Positions 43,438 through 54,594 of a stretch of 64,000 bases of DNA are shown piece after piece. The position numbers and the translations under genes were made by a program. Source of the stretch: Zymoseptoria tritici IPO323. Taxonomy: Eukaryota > Ascomycota > Dothideomycetes > Mycosphaerellales > Mycosphaerellaceae. The stretch lies in contig NC_018206.1 in NCBI RefSeq assembly GCF_000219625.1, positions 620,001 through 684,000 of the forward strand. The letters are read 5' to 3'. Positions within the stretch are counted from its first letter, which is position 1, and each line of letters begins with the position of its first letter. The notes under the pieces are model-generated. The model was not told where the DNA came from, made no database searches, and saw only the letters and a program-made list of their open reading frames with translations.

Positions 43438-44048
43438 TTACTCGTCGGCTGGCTTGTGGTAGTTGACCTTTGGGTTCCAGAAGGCAGTCTATATTGAGAG
43501 ACTGTTGTCAGCGCGTGTTCCTCGAGATCTGTCGCGGCACCACACGCCTGCCGCACTCTTCCGCGGATCGCGATCTCTTCACTACGCACCTTGTCACCGT
43601 CTCCCCAGAAGAAGTTCTTGGTGCGGATGTTCTGGAATGCGTATTCAACCTTGTCCTCAAGGGCTGGGCCATGAGCCACGTGCTCCCAGTGCTCGTTCCA
43701 TAGGCGGTATGCGTTGACGCTGGCGAGAATAAGGGAGGGAATGACAACGCTGGCATCGGTGTTAGTCGCAATTCGTTCGGTGCGGGTATGTTCGGGTGAA
43801 GTCGAAAGGTGTGGCATACTAGATGGAAAGCTTGCGCCAGAGGTCTACAAAGTCATGATATTAGCACAGAGATACTCTACCCCCTCAGGGCGGTGACACG
43901 CACCACTGGTCGCAGCAGCGTGGTCCTTCACGGCCTGGCGCTCCTTGTTGAAGGTGTTGTTCTGCGTGCCGACGTTGGACTGCAGCCGGCGCTGCATCGA
44001 GCGGCGGAAGGCCGGCAGGGCGGTGCGAGAGACGCGGACGGGAAGCAT
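43438..44048 (-). CDS. COX13: Cytochrome c oxidase subunit VIa (Cox13)
   Basis: Four exons (43904-44048, 43820-43844, 43590-43749, 43438-43488) give 126 residues; the second exon has only 25 nt and all phases agree. After a mitochondrial presequence rich in Arg, the single membrane segment (YVVIPSLILASVNAYRLW) and the family motifs NIRTKNFFWGDGDKT and FWNPKVNYH identify subunit VIa. It is a nuclear-encoded inner-membrane subunit of complex IV. COX13 is a frequent neighbour of MAT loci in ascomycetes; here it is ~41 kb from MAT1-1-1. Confidence 0.95.
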
Positions 44049-44303
44049 GGCGGCGGTGTTTGTGTCGATGAGGATTCGTGGTTTCGGCGAGATGTTTGGG
44101 AGTCTTCAATGCGTGGTATAGCATGAAGCTGTCGGTCGGTATCGACTGTTCCTGTTGCGGGAGGTGCCGGAGGAGTCACGTGCGTACTGCGCTGACATCA
44201 CCCACCTCATGCTTCGACGGAAACATCAAGCCAATGATCATTGCCACTTTTGTCTCTTCTTTCATGACAGGAAGATACCCGAAATCAACTTCGCAACGTC
44301 TGA

Positions 44304-45665
44304 ATGGCGCTTGATCAGCAGCGGAACTGGACAGTGTCGATGGCCGAGAATCTCGAACAGTCACTCAAGAACAGCCGTATCAAAGAAGCCAAAAGGAACG
44401 AATCGATCGAGAAAAGCCGCCTCGACGAGAATACTAAGGCACCGACATGGACCAAGAAGCCTGTGTATCTGCCCGATGAGATCTTGGTGCAAATCCTCGA
44501 CTACGTTGCTCGTTTTCACGACTCTCAATACACATTAGCCTCTTGCTGCCGGCTCTCTCGACAATGGTTTTCTGCAGCGGTGCCACTGCTCTACCGACGG
44601 CCTCAATTATACGGCAAGAATTATGGACCATTCGTTGGAACGATATGTCCGTCGAAGAATCTCCACGTTCGTGAAAGTCCTTTGGCGGAGTTGGTGAAAG
44701 TGTTGAACATGAGTGCACTGGTTCACCAAGGGAGCAAGAGTGAACTTGCGCGGCTCCTGGGTCGGACGAAGTACAGCTTGGAGGAGTACACCGCTCCTCA
44801 GACAGGCTTTGCAGACAACAGCTTTCCAGCTTTGGCCAAGGCCCATCGACTCCGCGTACTGGATCTTTGCCTCGTGTCAGAATCACCACCTCTGCTCAGA
44901 TTATTCAAGACCATCTCACATCTTGAGAATCTCACGACTCTACGTCTACCACGGTCTGCTGGCTTTGCAGTCAAAGTTGATGCTTCGCTTGTGGTATGGC
45001 CGCCGAAGCTAGAAAACCTATCTCTGAGTGGAGGCATCGACGCACACTTTCTATATGGAGTCGTGGCGTTTCCGCAATCACTTCGGAGTCTGACTATTGA
45101 GCACTGTCCACTACTGCAGACGAATGATGTGTTGAATCTTCTCCGCACGCCAGTGCGTCTGCTTCCGAATCTCGACACTCTCAAACTCGCCAACCTGCCA
45201 CGACTTCACGACCACGCCCTCGACGGCCTACTCTTCATCCTTCCTGGACTGAGGAAGCTCAGTGTCAGCGTGGATTACATCACACCCGACTTCTTCGACC
45301 TTGACGTGACTAGTCGATCGGAAGAATTGCAAACTTTCCTCATCGACAACATGACGCAGTCAGAACAACCAGATCGGCACCTATGGCGACCAGACGGACA
45401 TTGCCAACTTCAAACACTGGAACTGACGAACTCCGGCAATCCTGGAGTCGAAGATAAGATCTCGCCGATCGATCTGGTCATATCGGTCGATGATGGTACA
45501 TTGCCTAGTCTCAGACAGGTTCGCGTAGCGAAGAGTCTGCTGTGGCATGGCAGCGCCACGAGACAGGACTTGGAAGCACTGTCAGATACTCTGAAAGAGG
45601 CAGGAGTCGGAAATGAAGATGCTGATAAGGGCCTCGAAGCTGGCGTGTGGACTTTCGACGGATGA
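44304..45665 (+). CDS. F-box/LRR protein
   Basis: An intronless gene of 453 residues. The F-box is at about residues 52-95 (VYLPDEILVQILDYVA...LASCCRLSRQWFSAAVPLLYRR). Irregular leucine-rich repeats follow (RVLDLCLVSE, LTTLRLPRS, LENLSLSGG, LRSLTIEHCP, LDTLKLANLP, LRKLSVS). Such proteins bring substrates to SCF ubiquitin ligases through Skp1; the substrate is unknown. The 255-bp gap to COX13 is a divergent promoter. Confidence 0.85.
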   Translation: MALDQQRNWTVSMAENLEQSLKNSRIKEAKRNESIEKSRLDENTKAPTWTKKPVYLPDEILVQILDYVARFHDSQYTLASCCRLSRQWFSAAVPLLYRRPQLYGKNYGPFVGTICPSKNLHVRESPLAELVKVLNMSALVHQGSKSELARLLGRTKYSLEEYTAPQTGFADNSFPALAKAHRLRVLDLCLVSESPPLLRLFKTISHLENLTTLRLPRSAGFAVKVDASLVVWPPKLENLSLSGGIDAHFLYGVVAFPQSLRSLTIEHCPLLQTNDVLNLLRTPVRLLPNLDTLKLANLPRLHDHALDGLLFILPGLRKLSVSVDYITPDFFDLDVTSRSEELQTFLIDNMTQSEQPDRHLWRPDGHCQLQTLELTNSGNPGVEDKISPIDLVISVDDGTLPSLRQVRVAKSLLWHGSATRQDLEALSDTLKEAGVGNEDADKGLEAGVWTFDG

Positions 45666-46488
45666 GGCGATCTCATTGGCGGTGACCTCGGACTGACGAG
45701 CACGCATTGTGCTGATTTGCAGCGTTCTTGCATAGCGATACTTGAGAATCCTGCCGACGATGAATTTGATACCCATGCCAGAGTCCACCTGGCATATATG
45801 AGCATGCTCACGTGTGCCTGCAACCCGAGTCTTCGCCAGTGTACATTTGTGACGGACCGAGCAGCTCCAATACCGCTTTTGCTCTGTAAAATATCGAGAC
45901 AAAGCTGTACTGCTGCTGCTCGGCACTACGACTCCAACGTTAGACGCCTCCTTGCCTCGTGATTAGTCTTGATCGTGGTAGACCGTTCGAATGCCGTTGA
46001 TCAGAGACACTCACGAGGTCGTCCAGCGAACGGCTCGAGAAGAGCTGGACTGTTCGGATCAAGCAGGAGTGTGTCTTGAGAACTTGAACATAGTACACTA
46101 GTCTTTCCGTTGCATCGGATGAAGTGTATCACCGTGCCATGACTTCGGAATGCTGACCACGTAGTGGCGTTAGTTTGATTGGCCGTTCGAGCTTGCGGTT
46201 TGCATGTTTGGATCTCCCTCAACTTCATTCCTCCTTCCTCTGTGATACAACAACATTGTTCTCTATTTGATCTGCTGCTCTGCATTTGCCTACTCACTAC
46301 TTGTTGCAAACACACCAGTCGTGAGCATATGACCATTTGCATCCAGTCAACAATTCACAACGGTCTTCCTCTGCTATTGAAAGTGTGAAGTCCCCACCGC
46401 GGCTTCGCGTCGAGCCCACCCTTGCTGCGCGTCTCCAGCACACCATCCACACTTTACATTGACACTCACGACCTCCACCTCCAAGACC
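45666..46488. other. Intergenic region, 823 bp
   Basis: Lies upstream of the ASH1-like gene and presumably contains its promoter and 5' leader. No supported gene, repeat or RNA. Confidence 0.4.
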
Positions 46489-49104
46489 ATGGAGCCCACA
46501 ACATCCACGTTGACGCGTGCATCATCCACCGACTCATCCAGCTTCTCCAACATCCTCGTCTTAACCACCGCTATGGACGTCGACCGCGAATCTGAACAGC
46601 CAGCCTCCTCCACACCTCCCACCAGCGTATCCGATGAACGCAGTCTCGGTTCCAATAAAGCCTCGGGCGAGAAAGCAAAAGCTCTCGCGCCGCAGGATGT
46701 TCCAAGCGGTCGATCCAAACGTTCTCGCACAACAGTGTCTACCTACAATCTGAAGCAGCTCGCGGACAAGCAGCTACCCAAGACCACCAGCCGCAACCCC
46801 TCGGGACTGTCCGGCAGAACTCTCGTCGAACGCGACGACGCTGCTCCCGAAGACGAATCGTTCGACATCAAAGTTGACAAGGCTCTGAACACCGACTGGC
46901 AGATACCCGGCTCACTCAAGAAGAAGTCTCCCACAAAACCGCAGCGTCGCCCGAGCGTCAAAGATCGCGTAAAAGAGGGCGTGGTGGAAGCAGGAAAGAA
47001 AGTCGCCACTAAGGCTGGCAATCTTCGAACTGTCTTGGGAAAGCGTAGTCGCGACATGGTGGACACGGGCAAGCGGAAATTGGGCAAGATTGAGGAGCCT
47101 CCGAGCCCACCCAAGAGCAAGCTGTTGAAGGAATTGGACCTGGGCACGAGAGGCGTCCTCGATGAGATCGACCTTGATGTGACTTATGCACTGCCACCAC
47201 GTCCCACCAAACGAGCAAAGACCGCTTTCTCGGCACCTCTCCAAAACATCGGTCAGCCTACTGGACCATTGCAAAAGACATCGGATGGAAAGAAGGTCAA
47301 GAAGTGGCAAGCGGAGGGGCTCTACGCTGGACAGGAGAACGAGGTGACAGCCGGCGGAGGGAAGAAGAAGCTGCAGAAGAACGGCCTGGGCTTTGCGACT
47401 GCAGAGAATGGAGAAGAGGCTACCGCTCCCAAACGCAAGTCATTCTTGTCGCTGCCGATGTATGGCTACCTGGACAAGGAGCGAGACTTCAGGATCCCGC
47501 ACGACGTCTTTGCTCCATCGGCGAGGAAGGGGGACGAAAAGCCAAAGGACTGGCACAAGATCAACCGCAACAGACTCGTCGGCGAGGCCAAAGACCTCTG
47601 GGAGAAGGAGCCAAACCTTCCCAACTCTACGTGTATCTGCCGTGACCCCGGCCAAGGAGATCTCGGCTGTGACTACGACTGCATCAACCGGGTCATGCAA
47701 TACGAGTGCAACGATCAGAATTGCCGACTGCCCGCCAGCGTCTGCAGCAACCGAGCGTTTGCACAACTCGCAGCCCGGACCAAGAAAGGCGGACTGTTCG
47801 ACGTCGGCGTCGAGGTCGTCAAGACACACGAACGTGGCTTTGGTATCCGCTCTTGCCGTTCCTTCAACGCGGGACAGATCATCATGGAGTACACCGGCGA
47901 GATCATCTCCGAGGGGGAATGCCAACGTCGTATGCGCGAGGTGTACCACGACAAGGCGTGCTACTACCTCATGGAGCTGGAGCGTAATCTGGTGATTGAC
48001 GGAACGAAAGGTAGCATGGCTCGTTTCATCAATCACTCCTGCGAGCCAAACTGTGAGGTTCGCATGGTCAAGGTCAACGGCACTCCACGCATGGCTGTCT
48101 TCGCAGGCGAGAGCGGCATTATGACTGGCGAGGAGCTCACGTATGATTACAACTTTGACAACTTTGGTGAGAGCGCGCAGAAGTGTTACTGTGGAGCTGC
48201 TACCTGCAGAGGCACATTGAGCCGCCGTCTGAATGCTACTGAGCAGAAGAAGATGGCCAAGGAGGAATCGGAGCGCAAGCGCAAGGCGGCTGAGCAGGCT
48301 CAGAAGACCGCCGAGGAGGAGCAGCGGAGGAAGAAGGTCAAGACGGATCGCGGAAGCAGCTGGCGTGGATGGTTGGCAGTTGACGACCCGGAGACGAAAG
48401 CTCGCCTTCGTGAGGAGAAGAAGGCGCGTGAAGAAGCAGAGAAGAACTCCGTGCGTGCGAGGCGTCTGGCCGCTCGTCGCGGTTCGCTTCCTGCCGAGGC
48501 TGAGAAGCCGGTGCTGAAGAAGGCTGAATCTAAACGCCGTCGCACAGCTGGTGCAGAGATTCAGACGACCGCAGACGAGAGCGCTGGACCTTGTCGACCC
48601 GCTACGGCAACCACTTCGCAGGAGACGATTTCGCAGAAGACGACCTCGCAGAAGACTTCAACCATCCGCAAAGTCTCGACCGGCTCCCGCTTCTCCGAAG
48701 ACCTCACCGAAGCTAGACCGACCTCCAAAGCGAGCTCTCGAAAGTCTACATCAACTTCTCGAAAGACCTCCTTCGGCCTATCGCGTGTCTCGACAGAAGT
48801 CCACACCAAGACGATCGAAGAAGGCGACGACATCACCGTCAGCAGTCCAGCCAACAAGACCGGGAAGACCGCGAAACGCACCTCAGTCGCGTTCGCCAAT
48901 GCCGAGGACGATGCGGGGGCTCAGCTGCTGAATGACATGAACGAAGAGCTTGACCGCGATGGTGACGTTCAGATGAAGGACGATGGTAGCAGCAAGGGGA
49001 AGCTGAAAAAGACCGGCTCGATCCGTAAAAAGATTGAGGATGTGGTTAAGAACACGGGCAAGGGGTTGAGGCAGAGTACGTTGAGCTTTCCGAAGATGGG
49101 CTAG
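46489..49104 (+). CDS. ASH1-like histone H3K36 methyltransferase (AWS-SET-postSET)
   Basis: An intronless gene of 871 residues. ATG 46489 (MEPTTS) is the first ATG in frame. Residues ~378-430 are an AWS domain (CICRDPGQGDLGCDYDCINR...CNDQNC), ~438-560 the SET domain with YTGEI, RFINHSCEPNC and the catalytic ELTYDYNF, and ~564-576 the post-SET cysteines (CYCGAATCRG). WW and SRI domains of Set2 are absent, which favours the ASH1 class that places H3K36me2 in silent or subtelomeric chromatin in fungi. The N- and C-terminal parts are basic and disordered. Confidence 0.9.
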   Translation: MEPTTSTLTRASSTDSSSFSNILVLTTAMDVDRESEQPASSTPPTSVSDERSLGSNKASGEKAKALAPQDVPSGRSKRSRTTVSTYNLKQLADKQLPKTTSRNPSGLSGRTLVERDDAAPEDESFDIKVDKALNTDWQIPGSLKKKSPTKPQRRPSVKDRVKEGVVEAGKKVATKAGNLRTVLGKRSRDMVDTGKRKLGKIEEPPSPPKSKLLKELDLGTRGVLDEIDLDVTYALPPRPTKRAKTAFSAPLQNIGQPTGPLQKTSDGKKVKKWQAEGLYAGQENEVTAGGGKKKLQKNGLGFATAENGEEATAPKRKSFLSLPMYGYLDKERDFRIPHDVFAPSARKGDEKPKDWHKINRNRLVGEAKDLWEKEPNLPNSTCICRDPGQGDLGCDYDCINRVMQYECNDQNCRLPASVCSNRAFAQLAARTKKGGLFDVGVEVVKTHERGFGIRSCRSFNAGQIIMEYTGEIISEGECQRRMREVYHDKACYYLMELERNLVIDGTKGSMARFINHSCEPNCEVRMVKVNGTPRMAVFAGESGIMTGEELTYDYNFDNFGESAQKCYCGAATCRGTLSRRLNATEQKKMAKEESERKRKAAEQAQKTAEEEQRRKKVKTDRGSSWRGWLAVDDPETKARLREEKKAREEAEKNSVRARRLAARRGSLPAEAEKPVLKKAESKRRRTAGAEIQTTADESAGPCRPATATTSQETISQKTTSQKTSTIRKVSTGSRFSEDLTEARPTSKASSRKSTSTSRKTSFGLSRVSTEVHTKTIEEGDDITVSSPANKTGKTAKRTSVAFANAEDDAGAQLLNDMNEELDRDGDVQMKDDGSSKGKLKKTGSIRKKIEDVVKNTGKGLRQSTLSFPKMG

Positions 49105-49640
49105 AGGGCTATTGGTCCGTGGTTGCATTGATGGGCGTACGGGACATCGCAGGGGAGGTTCGACAGGTTGGACTTATGTGTACTGATGGCGACAGGACGC
49201 AGTCGAAGACGATGGTGCCGGAAAGCTTTTGGGCCTTAATGCGACAACCGGGCGATGGCGCCGCAACTCAGTCGGCTTGGAGAGGCGCTTATGTCGACAA
49301 TTGCTATTTTTATCATCTTTGTAAGCGCAGTCAGGCAGATACTGCACTGAGAAGACAACGCCAGCGAAAAGGTTTTCTCCACGCTCTCAATTCCATTCTC
49401 GATGGTCGCGCTTGCAATCGACTGGTCGACACTGCCGACCAAGGCGTCACAACGATGAACGTGTGAGGAACCCGGGTAACACAAGGGACCTGAACGTCTC
49501 CTCTTTACCTCGCATACAGCACAAGAAACAGAAAGCTTGAGGAACGGCCGACTCCATCGCAAGAGACTGAAGTGTGAAACATTCATGAACCTCGTAGCAT
49601 CAGATTCTCCAACTACAGGACATCGATTTTTCCCCTTTCT
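49105..49640. other. Intergenic region, 536 bp
   Basis: Convergent gap between the ASH1-like gene and the amino-acid permease gene. Nothing recognised. Confidence 0.4.
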
Positions 49641-51250
49641 CTAAATCGCCACATTCTTACAGCTAAACGCCGGCCTGGTAGTCCCCGAGTAATCCGCCAT
49701 AATCGCCTTGACAGCCGCATACGTGCCCGGACCAAGCAACAACAACCCGCTAATCATAACAACAATATGCACGACCGTCATAACCGACTTGCCGGTCGAG
49801 TCGAAGAGTTTACCCCGGTTCATCTGCCAGTACGCGACCGCGAAGAAAATGAAACCGAACCAGCTGTCGAACACGGCGCCGAGGAGGGAGAGAAAGTCGC
49901 CCATTGAAGGGATGACTTCCGCGAAAATGAAGGCGATGGCCCAGATTCCTGCCATTACGCCCGTCCAGACGGACCAGCCGATGACGGTGTTGGAGTGGGC
50001 GTGGCGGGAGCGACCCATGAGGCGGGTGTAGATGAATTTGGCGGAGACGTTGGCGTAGATGACGCCGATGACGAGGGTGGGGACGATGACGAAGGCGAAG
50101 GATCCTTTCTTGAAGGCGGCGGTTCCGAGGGAGCCGAACGCGGGCGCGGTGGAGTATTGTCCCAAGTAGCGGAATCCGATGGCGGGTGGGATGATGAAGA
50201 GGAAACCGGAGATGCCGGCGAGGACGGCGAGGGCTTTGGGGAAGTCTTGGGGTTTCTCCATTTCGGAGATGAAGGTTGGGAAGAGGATTTGGGGGACCCA
50301 GAGGAAGGTGATGCTGGGGAGGGGAGGTTAGTGGGTGGTGAGGGAGGGTGAGTGGGATGGGGAGCTTACTTGAGAACGGCATTCATACACGCCACCCAAG
50401 TCGTGCCAGGTAGAGGAAAAGCGTACGTCCTGACCGGTCCATCGGTAGGGTAGTCGCCGTTATATCCAACCAGAGGAGCCTTCTCAATTCCCGCGAAGAC
50501 GAGGAAGAGCAGGATGGCAAGACCCATGCAGGCGGCGGAACCCATGCTCATGAAGGAGACGTGCTTGAGAGTCCGCGGAATGGACATGATGATTCCCATG
50601 AGGGTGACGATGACGGAGAAGATGACGGTGCACATGGAGTGGTCGGAGAGGGTGTTGATGACTTTGGCGCCGGTGAGGACGTGGAAGCCGATGAGCATGA
50701 TGTTGTTGGCCAGCAGCATGAAGGCTGTGAAGGTGTAGGCGATGGAGGATTTGCCGCAGGCGAGGTAGGCGAAGTCGCAGATGTCGCGGATTTGGGGGTC
50801 TAAAGAGAAGAGCTTAGCCACGGGTTGCTGGTGATAATGTTCGTGCGGTGAGATATACTCTTCATGATAAACTTGTGCATAGTCATACTCGTGATCCAGA
50901 AGAAAGCTCCGGCGACAAGCATAGTGATAATGCCTGGAACCCAGCCCAGTACCGAAAGCGACCAGGACTGAGCCATGATAGCTAGACACACCTGGTCGCC
51001 GCAGAGCAACCAGGCGGCCTTTTGCCAGGACATGGTACGGAGCTTGATGTCATGTTCATGGTCTGCGACATTGTCAGTACGTCGAAATTGAAGATGTTTG
51101 CAGAGATGCTGTCTCACCCTCTGAGACCAATGCCTTGATGACTTCGATAGAGGTCTCATTGTCGGACGAGTCGGAAGGATCCTCGTTGTCGTAGGTAGTG
51201 CTGACAACGGGCACCACCTTTTTCTCTTCGTCGAAGAGGTTGGTAGACAT
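49641..51250 (-). CDS. Amino-acid permease of the AAAP family (Mtr/AVT-like)
   Basis: Four exons (51118-51250, 50859-51062, 50370-50799, 49641-50313) give 479 residues with consistent phases. A hydrophilic N-terminus of ~55 residues is followed by 11 membrane segments of the Aa_trans fold, with the typical first-helix region WQKAAWLLCGDQVCLAIMAQ and later WVPQILFPTFISEM. The similarity is to neutral/aromatic amino-acid permeases such as Neurospora Mtr. It should import amino acids with protons at the plasma membrane, or act on the vacuole as AVT relatives do; sequence alone does not decide. Confidence 0.88.
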
Positions 51251-52569
51251 GGTGGGCGACTCCTGGGTGGTATAGTCTTTCTTGAGAGGCAGGATTGAGA
51301 TCTGCTCTGAGTGACCGACTCGCAATACAAGTCGAAGCAAAAGGTGTGAGAGGAGTGAGATGCGGTCCTAGCTACCCTGCACCAACTCACCTTTATACCA
51401 CCTCCCCGGTCCTCAACAACCTCAGCCCATCGACGCATGTCTGGGAAGTCTCATATCGGAAGACTCGCGTAGCGTGTCCATCCTATGGCTTCTCGAAGGC
51501 GTGCTGGCTATAGATCTCGGGCCTGGAACCGGACTCGCCGACAAGTGGCACACAAGGCATCGTCTAAAAGCGCCTCGAACGAGTTGAACCAAGATAACAA
51601 CGCCCGCAGGGCTGAAGAAGAATCCCTGTGAGTGGGTAGAAGAACATGCTCTGGGCTTTGCACCAAGTGCTAGCGTAGAGCTTATCGATTAGTAGCGTGA
51701 GGCTTGTGTGGAATTTGCACGCCTCGGCCAGGCTTGGACGAATTGGCAGGGACATCCGAGACGAGACGGGAGGCGTCGGACGCATGATTTGAGGCGTTGC
51801 ATGTGAATGCTGCAGAGGTCGTGTGAGCGGCACGCTAATGGAGGTGTTGGTGTGGCATGTTCCTTTGGAGGCTGAGAGAAAGCTGGTGCCGACTTGCAGG
51901 GATTCGGTGCCGAGGGGGGATGTCGTGCTTTGAGGGCTCGTATGGTTCTAGTTGATGCTTGGGCTGTTGTCCTCAAGGCGTACAGTCCTTGGTCTTGAAT
52001 AGTCGAGCTGATGCAAGAGCATGGTAGTCTCTCTCACAACTCAGGTCGGCGTCCAAATGAGTCCATTTGTCCTCGAAAGGAGAACAGCGAAGAAAATCCT
52101 TCCAGAACAACCCGCGTCGTCGGACAATAGCGGAGAGCTTCTTCTGGAGAACTCTATTGCGTGATGGTTCCGTGGGAACTGCAGCAGTCGTAAGCATCAC
52201 ATCTCATTGGCTTTGAGGATGTCCAGGCCGCGGCGACAATGTCGACATCATTTGACAGATGTTGTTAATAAGAAGGTGAGGTGTTGCAGAGATCCTGGAA
52301 GAAGTAAGGCAGCAGGAATGAGGCATTAAGGCAGAAAGGCTCAGGCAGCAAGGCATCACAGACAATTCAGTATTGCTGCCAGCAAGCAATGACCTATTCG
52401 ATCCCGATAACAACAAGTCCCTGTTGTACAATACCACGGGTACCTTATATACATCAACTACACCAGACTCCAAAAACTCGCTCGCAAACACGCGCTTCTC
52501 GACCTGGGAACGAGCAGCGTCGTCGAACGAATACAGAAAAATACACTCGACAAAGCACCGCCCTACACA
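51251..52569. other. Intergenic region, 1.3 kb, with uncertain minus-strand ORFs
   Basis: A 75-codon minus-strand frame at 51973-52200 (codons look used: KKLSAIVRRRGLFWKDFLRC) and further frames at 51560-51980 could be pieces of a gene, but I found no splice model that joins them without a stop or an intron under 40 nt. No repeats recognised. Confidence 0.3.
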
Positions 52570-54594
52570 TCACCGCGGCGTACTATCCATCCTCCCCAAC
52601 GGTCCCGGCCTCGCAGGTCCATTCGCCGTCCCCGGCAAACTCCTCATCTCCATCCCCAGCGACGAATCTTTCGTGCCATACTCCCCGCCTCCAATGCCAT
52701 TCCCTCGACTGCTCTTGCTCTTCACCGCCGAAAACCTCTGCGTCAAGCCTTTTACCCGTCCCTGCTGGTCCTTCTGCTCCCTCCTCGCGAGCACTTTTCG
52801 GTCTTTCGCGTTGACTGTGTGCCCGAGTCGAAGGTCGCCTTCTTGGTATGCGCGCTTGAAAGACATGTAAGATGGTGGACGTGGTCGGCCCAGCACGGCG
52901 GCCCAGTTGCGGAGGATACTCGCTTGACTGAAAGGACGATGCCTGTCCGCGAGAGCAAATTTATGCCCGTTGAGGTATTCGCGTGTAGTCTCACCTCGCG
53001 CGACGAGGAAGAGGTGATAGACGAATAGCGAGCCAGGGTAAGGGAGGGCGACGATGGAGTATATCAGTAGGAAGAACGCCATTCTTTCTTGCGTCCTTCC
53101 ACTGAGAGCACTGCCGAAAGAGCTGTCGTTTTGGGCGGCGTACTGCGCGATGTGGACAACTGAGAAGGCCAGGAGGAGCACGGCCATGAGGGAGCCGAAA
53201 CCGACAAAGGCGAAGAAGTAGCGGTAGTTGCGGCGGCCGACGCAGTTGTTCAGCCAGACGCAATGGTGGTCTTGTGTTTCGACGCAGGCGTCGCAGACGC
53301 GGCAGTGGTGGGCGCGGGGAGGCCGCCAGATGGTGCAGGATTTGCAGAACTTGGTGGGAACTTCCATGGCGGTCGTGCCGGCTCCTACTCCCGCTTGGTC
53401 GCCTTGTTCGGCGGCGGAGGAGGTCTTGCGTTTTTGGGTGAAGGTTTTGACCATGACCCATTCGGTCGTGGGCGGGCCAATGGCGAGGGCATCCCGTTCT
53501 TCGGCGGGGTTTGGAGGGAGGGGGTGGAGGTTTCGGGGGAGGATGCCGGGGTCGGAGAAGGCGGCGTGGAGGAAGGAGGAGAGGGTTATCAGGAAGACGT
53601 AAGCGAAGATGATGGGTATCGCTGGGGAGACGTTGTTCCAGAGGTAAGGCGCACTGAAGCCGAAGAAGAGACCTGCAGGGAGGACTGCAAGGAAGAAGGT
53701 CAAAAGGTTGAGAGGTGTGGCGCGAGTGTTCAGGAGGCGGCCGCGGCAGAAGAAGAGCATGTTGCCGGCGTAGTATTGGTAGTTTTTTCCGAGGTTCTGT
53801 TTGGGAGATGATGGAAGCGAGGGGAGATTCTTCTCTGTGGGTAGTGTCGAGCCGGAGGAGAGGTCTGGTTGAGCCTGTTTCTGATGTGATGCATCTCGTC
53901 GACTGGAATGTCTCGATGCCAGACCAAATGATCGCCCCGTTGCAGAGACGGGTGTCCCATCAATCTGCTCCATCCTGTGGCTCTCCTGCGTTTGCGTCCT
54001 CAACTGCAGTGGAGTCGTGCTGACCACACTCCCATCTCCCTGCGGCACGAAATTCCCTTCACTCGATGTGACTGAATATCCTCCACGACTACCGGGCATT
54101 GTGATCTGCGCTGACTGTCGATTCGCATCCCGCTTCAACGTATGCACCGAAGCATCACTATACGCGCGCCCAGCCCGCGACTCCGTCCTCGATTCAATCG
54201 TCTCGTTCTCATGATTCGCATTCGACTGGATCACAATCTGCCCTCTCGATCCCGCGAGTGTGGTATTCTGTCCTCGTTGCGCTTGTAATTTCTGCGGTGA
54301 CATTGGCCGGAAGAAGTTGGTCGCTGCGATTGGAACATGCGTCGCGGCGGAGGCTGGCCGCGATCCTGTACTCTGTCTTCCGAACGCTCCTCCAAGTCCA
54401 CGTCGAGAAGCTGATGCGCGCGAGGCAGGTGGCGGTGATGCCGGCACCGGTTCTGGTTGACTTGGGACATCGTCGGTGACTGAGGAGGCGAGGGAAATCG
54501 GTCGATTGGCAGCGGTGGTGGGAAACGGATCGGTATCGAGGAAAGTCGGAAAGGCAGACGTGCCGGTTGTGCTATTTTCGGGGTTGGTCGCCAT
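52570..54594 (-). CDS. erf2: DHHC palmitoyltransferase, Erf2-like
   Basis: An intronless gene of 674 residues. A long disordered N-terminus (~270 residues) precedes four membrane segments. The Cys-rich domain FCKSCTIWRPPRAHHCRVCDACVETQDHHCVWLNNCVG is at ~413-450, containing the catalytic DHHC (given here in parts: RPPRAHHC, TQDHHCVW). The TTxE-like region and C-terminal NPYD-type end follow. Erf2, with Shr5/Erf4, adds palmitate to Ras at the ER/Golgi. The Erf2 assignment rests on length and domain order; other fungal PATs are possible. Confidence 0.85.
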   Translation of the reverse strand: MATNPENSTTGTSAFPTFLDTDPFPTTAANRPISLASSVTDDVPSQPEPVPASPPPASRASASRRGLGGAFGRQSTGSRPASAATHVPIAATNFFRPMSPQKLQAQRGQNTTLAGSRGQIVIQSNANHENETIESRTESRAGRAYSDASVHTLKRDANRQSAQITMPGSRGGYSVTSSEGNFVPQGDGSVVSTTPLQLRTQTQESHRMEQIDGTPVSATGRSFGLASRHSSRRDASHQKQAQPDLSSGSTLPTEKNLPSLPSSPKQNLGKNYQYYAGNMLFFCRGRLLNTRATPLNLLTFFLAVLPAGLFFGFSAPYLWNNVSPAIPIIFAYVFLITLSSFLHAAFSDPGILPRNLHPLPPNPAEERDALAIGPPTTEWVMVKTFTQKRKTSSAAEQGDQAGVGAGTTAMEVPTKFCKSCTIWRPPRAHHCRVCDACVETQDHHCVWLNNCVGRRNYRYFFAFVGFGSLMAVLLLAFSVVHIAQYAAQNDSSFGSALSGRTQERMAFFLLIYSIVALPYPGSLFVYHLFLVARGETTREYLNGHKFALADRHRPFSQASILRNWAAVLGRPRPPSYMSFKRAYQEGDLRLGHTVNAKDRKVLARREQKDQQGRVKGLTQRFSAVKSKSSRGNGIGGGEYGTKDSSLGMEMRSLPGTANGPARPGPLGRMDSTPR

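Noticed and set aside
46459..46488. Ten-codon N-terminal extension of the ASH1-like protein
   Set aside because: It would start at TTG; the first ATG in frame is 46489.
51560..52200. Minus-strand ORFs downstream of the palmitoyltransferase gene
   Set aside because: Joining them needs a 36-nt intron or creates a stop at the junction.
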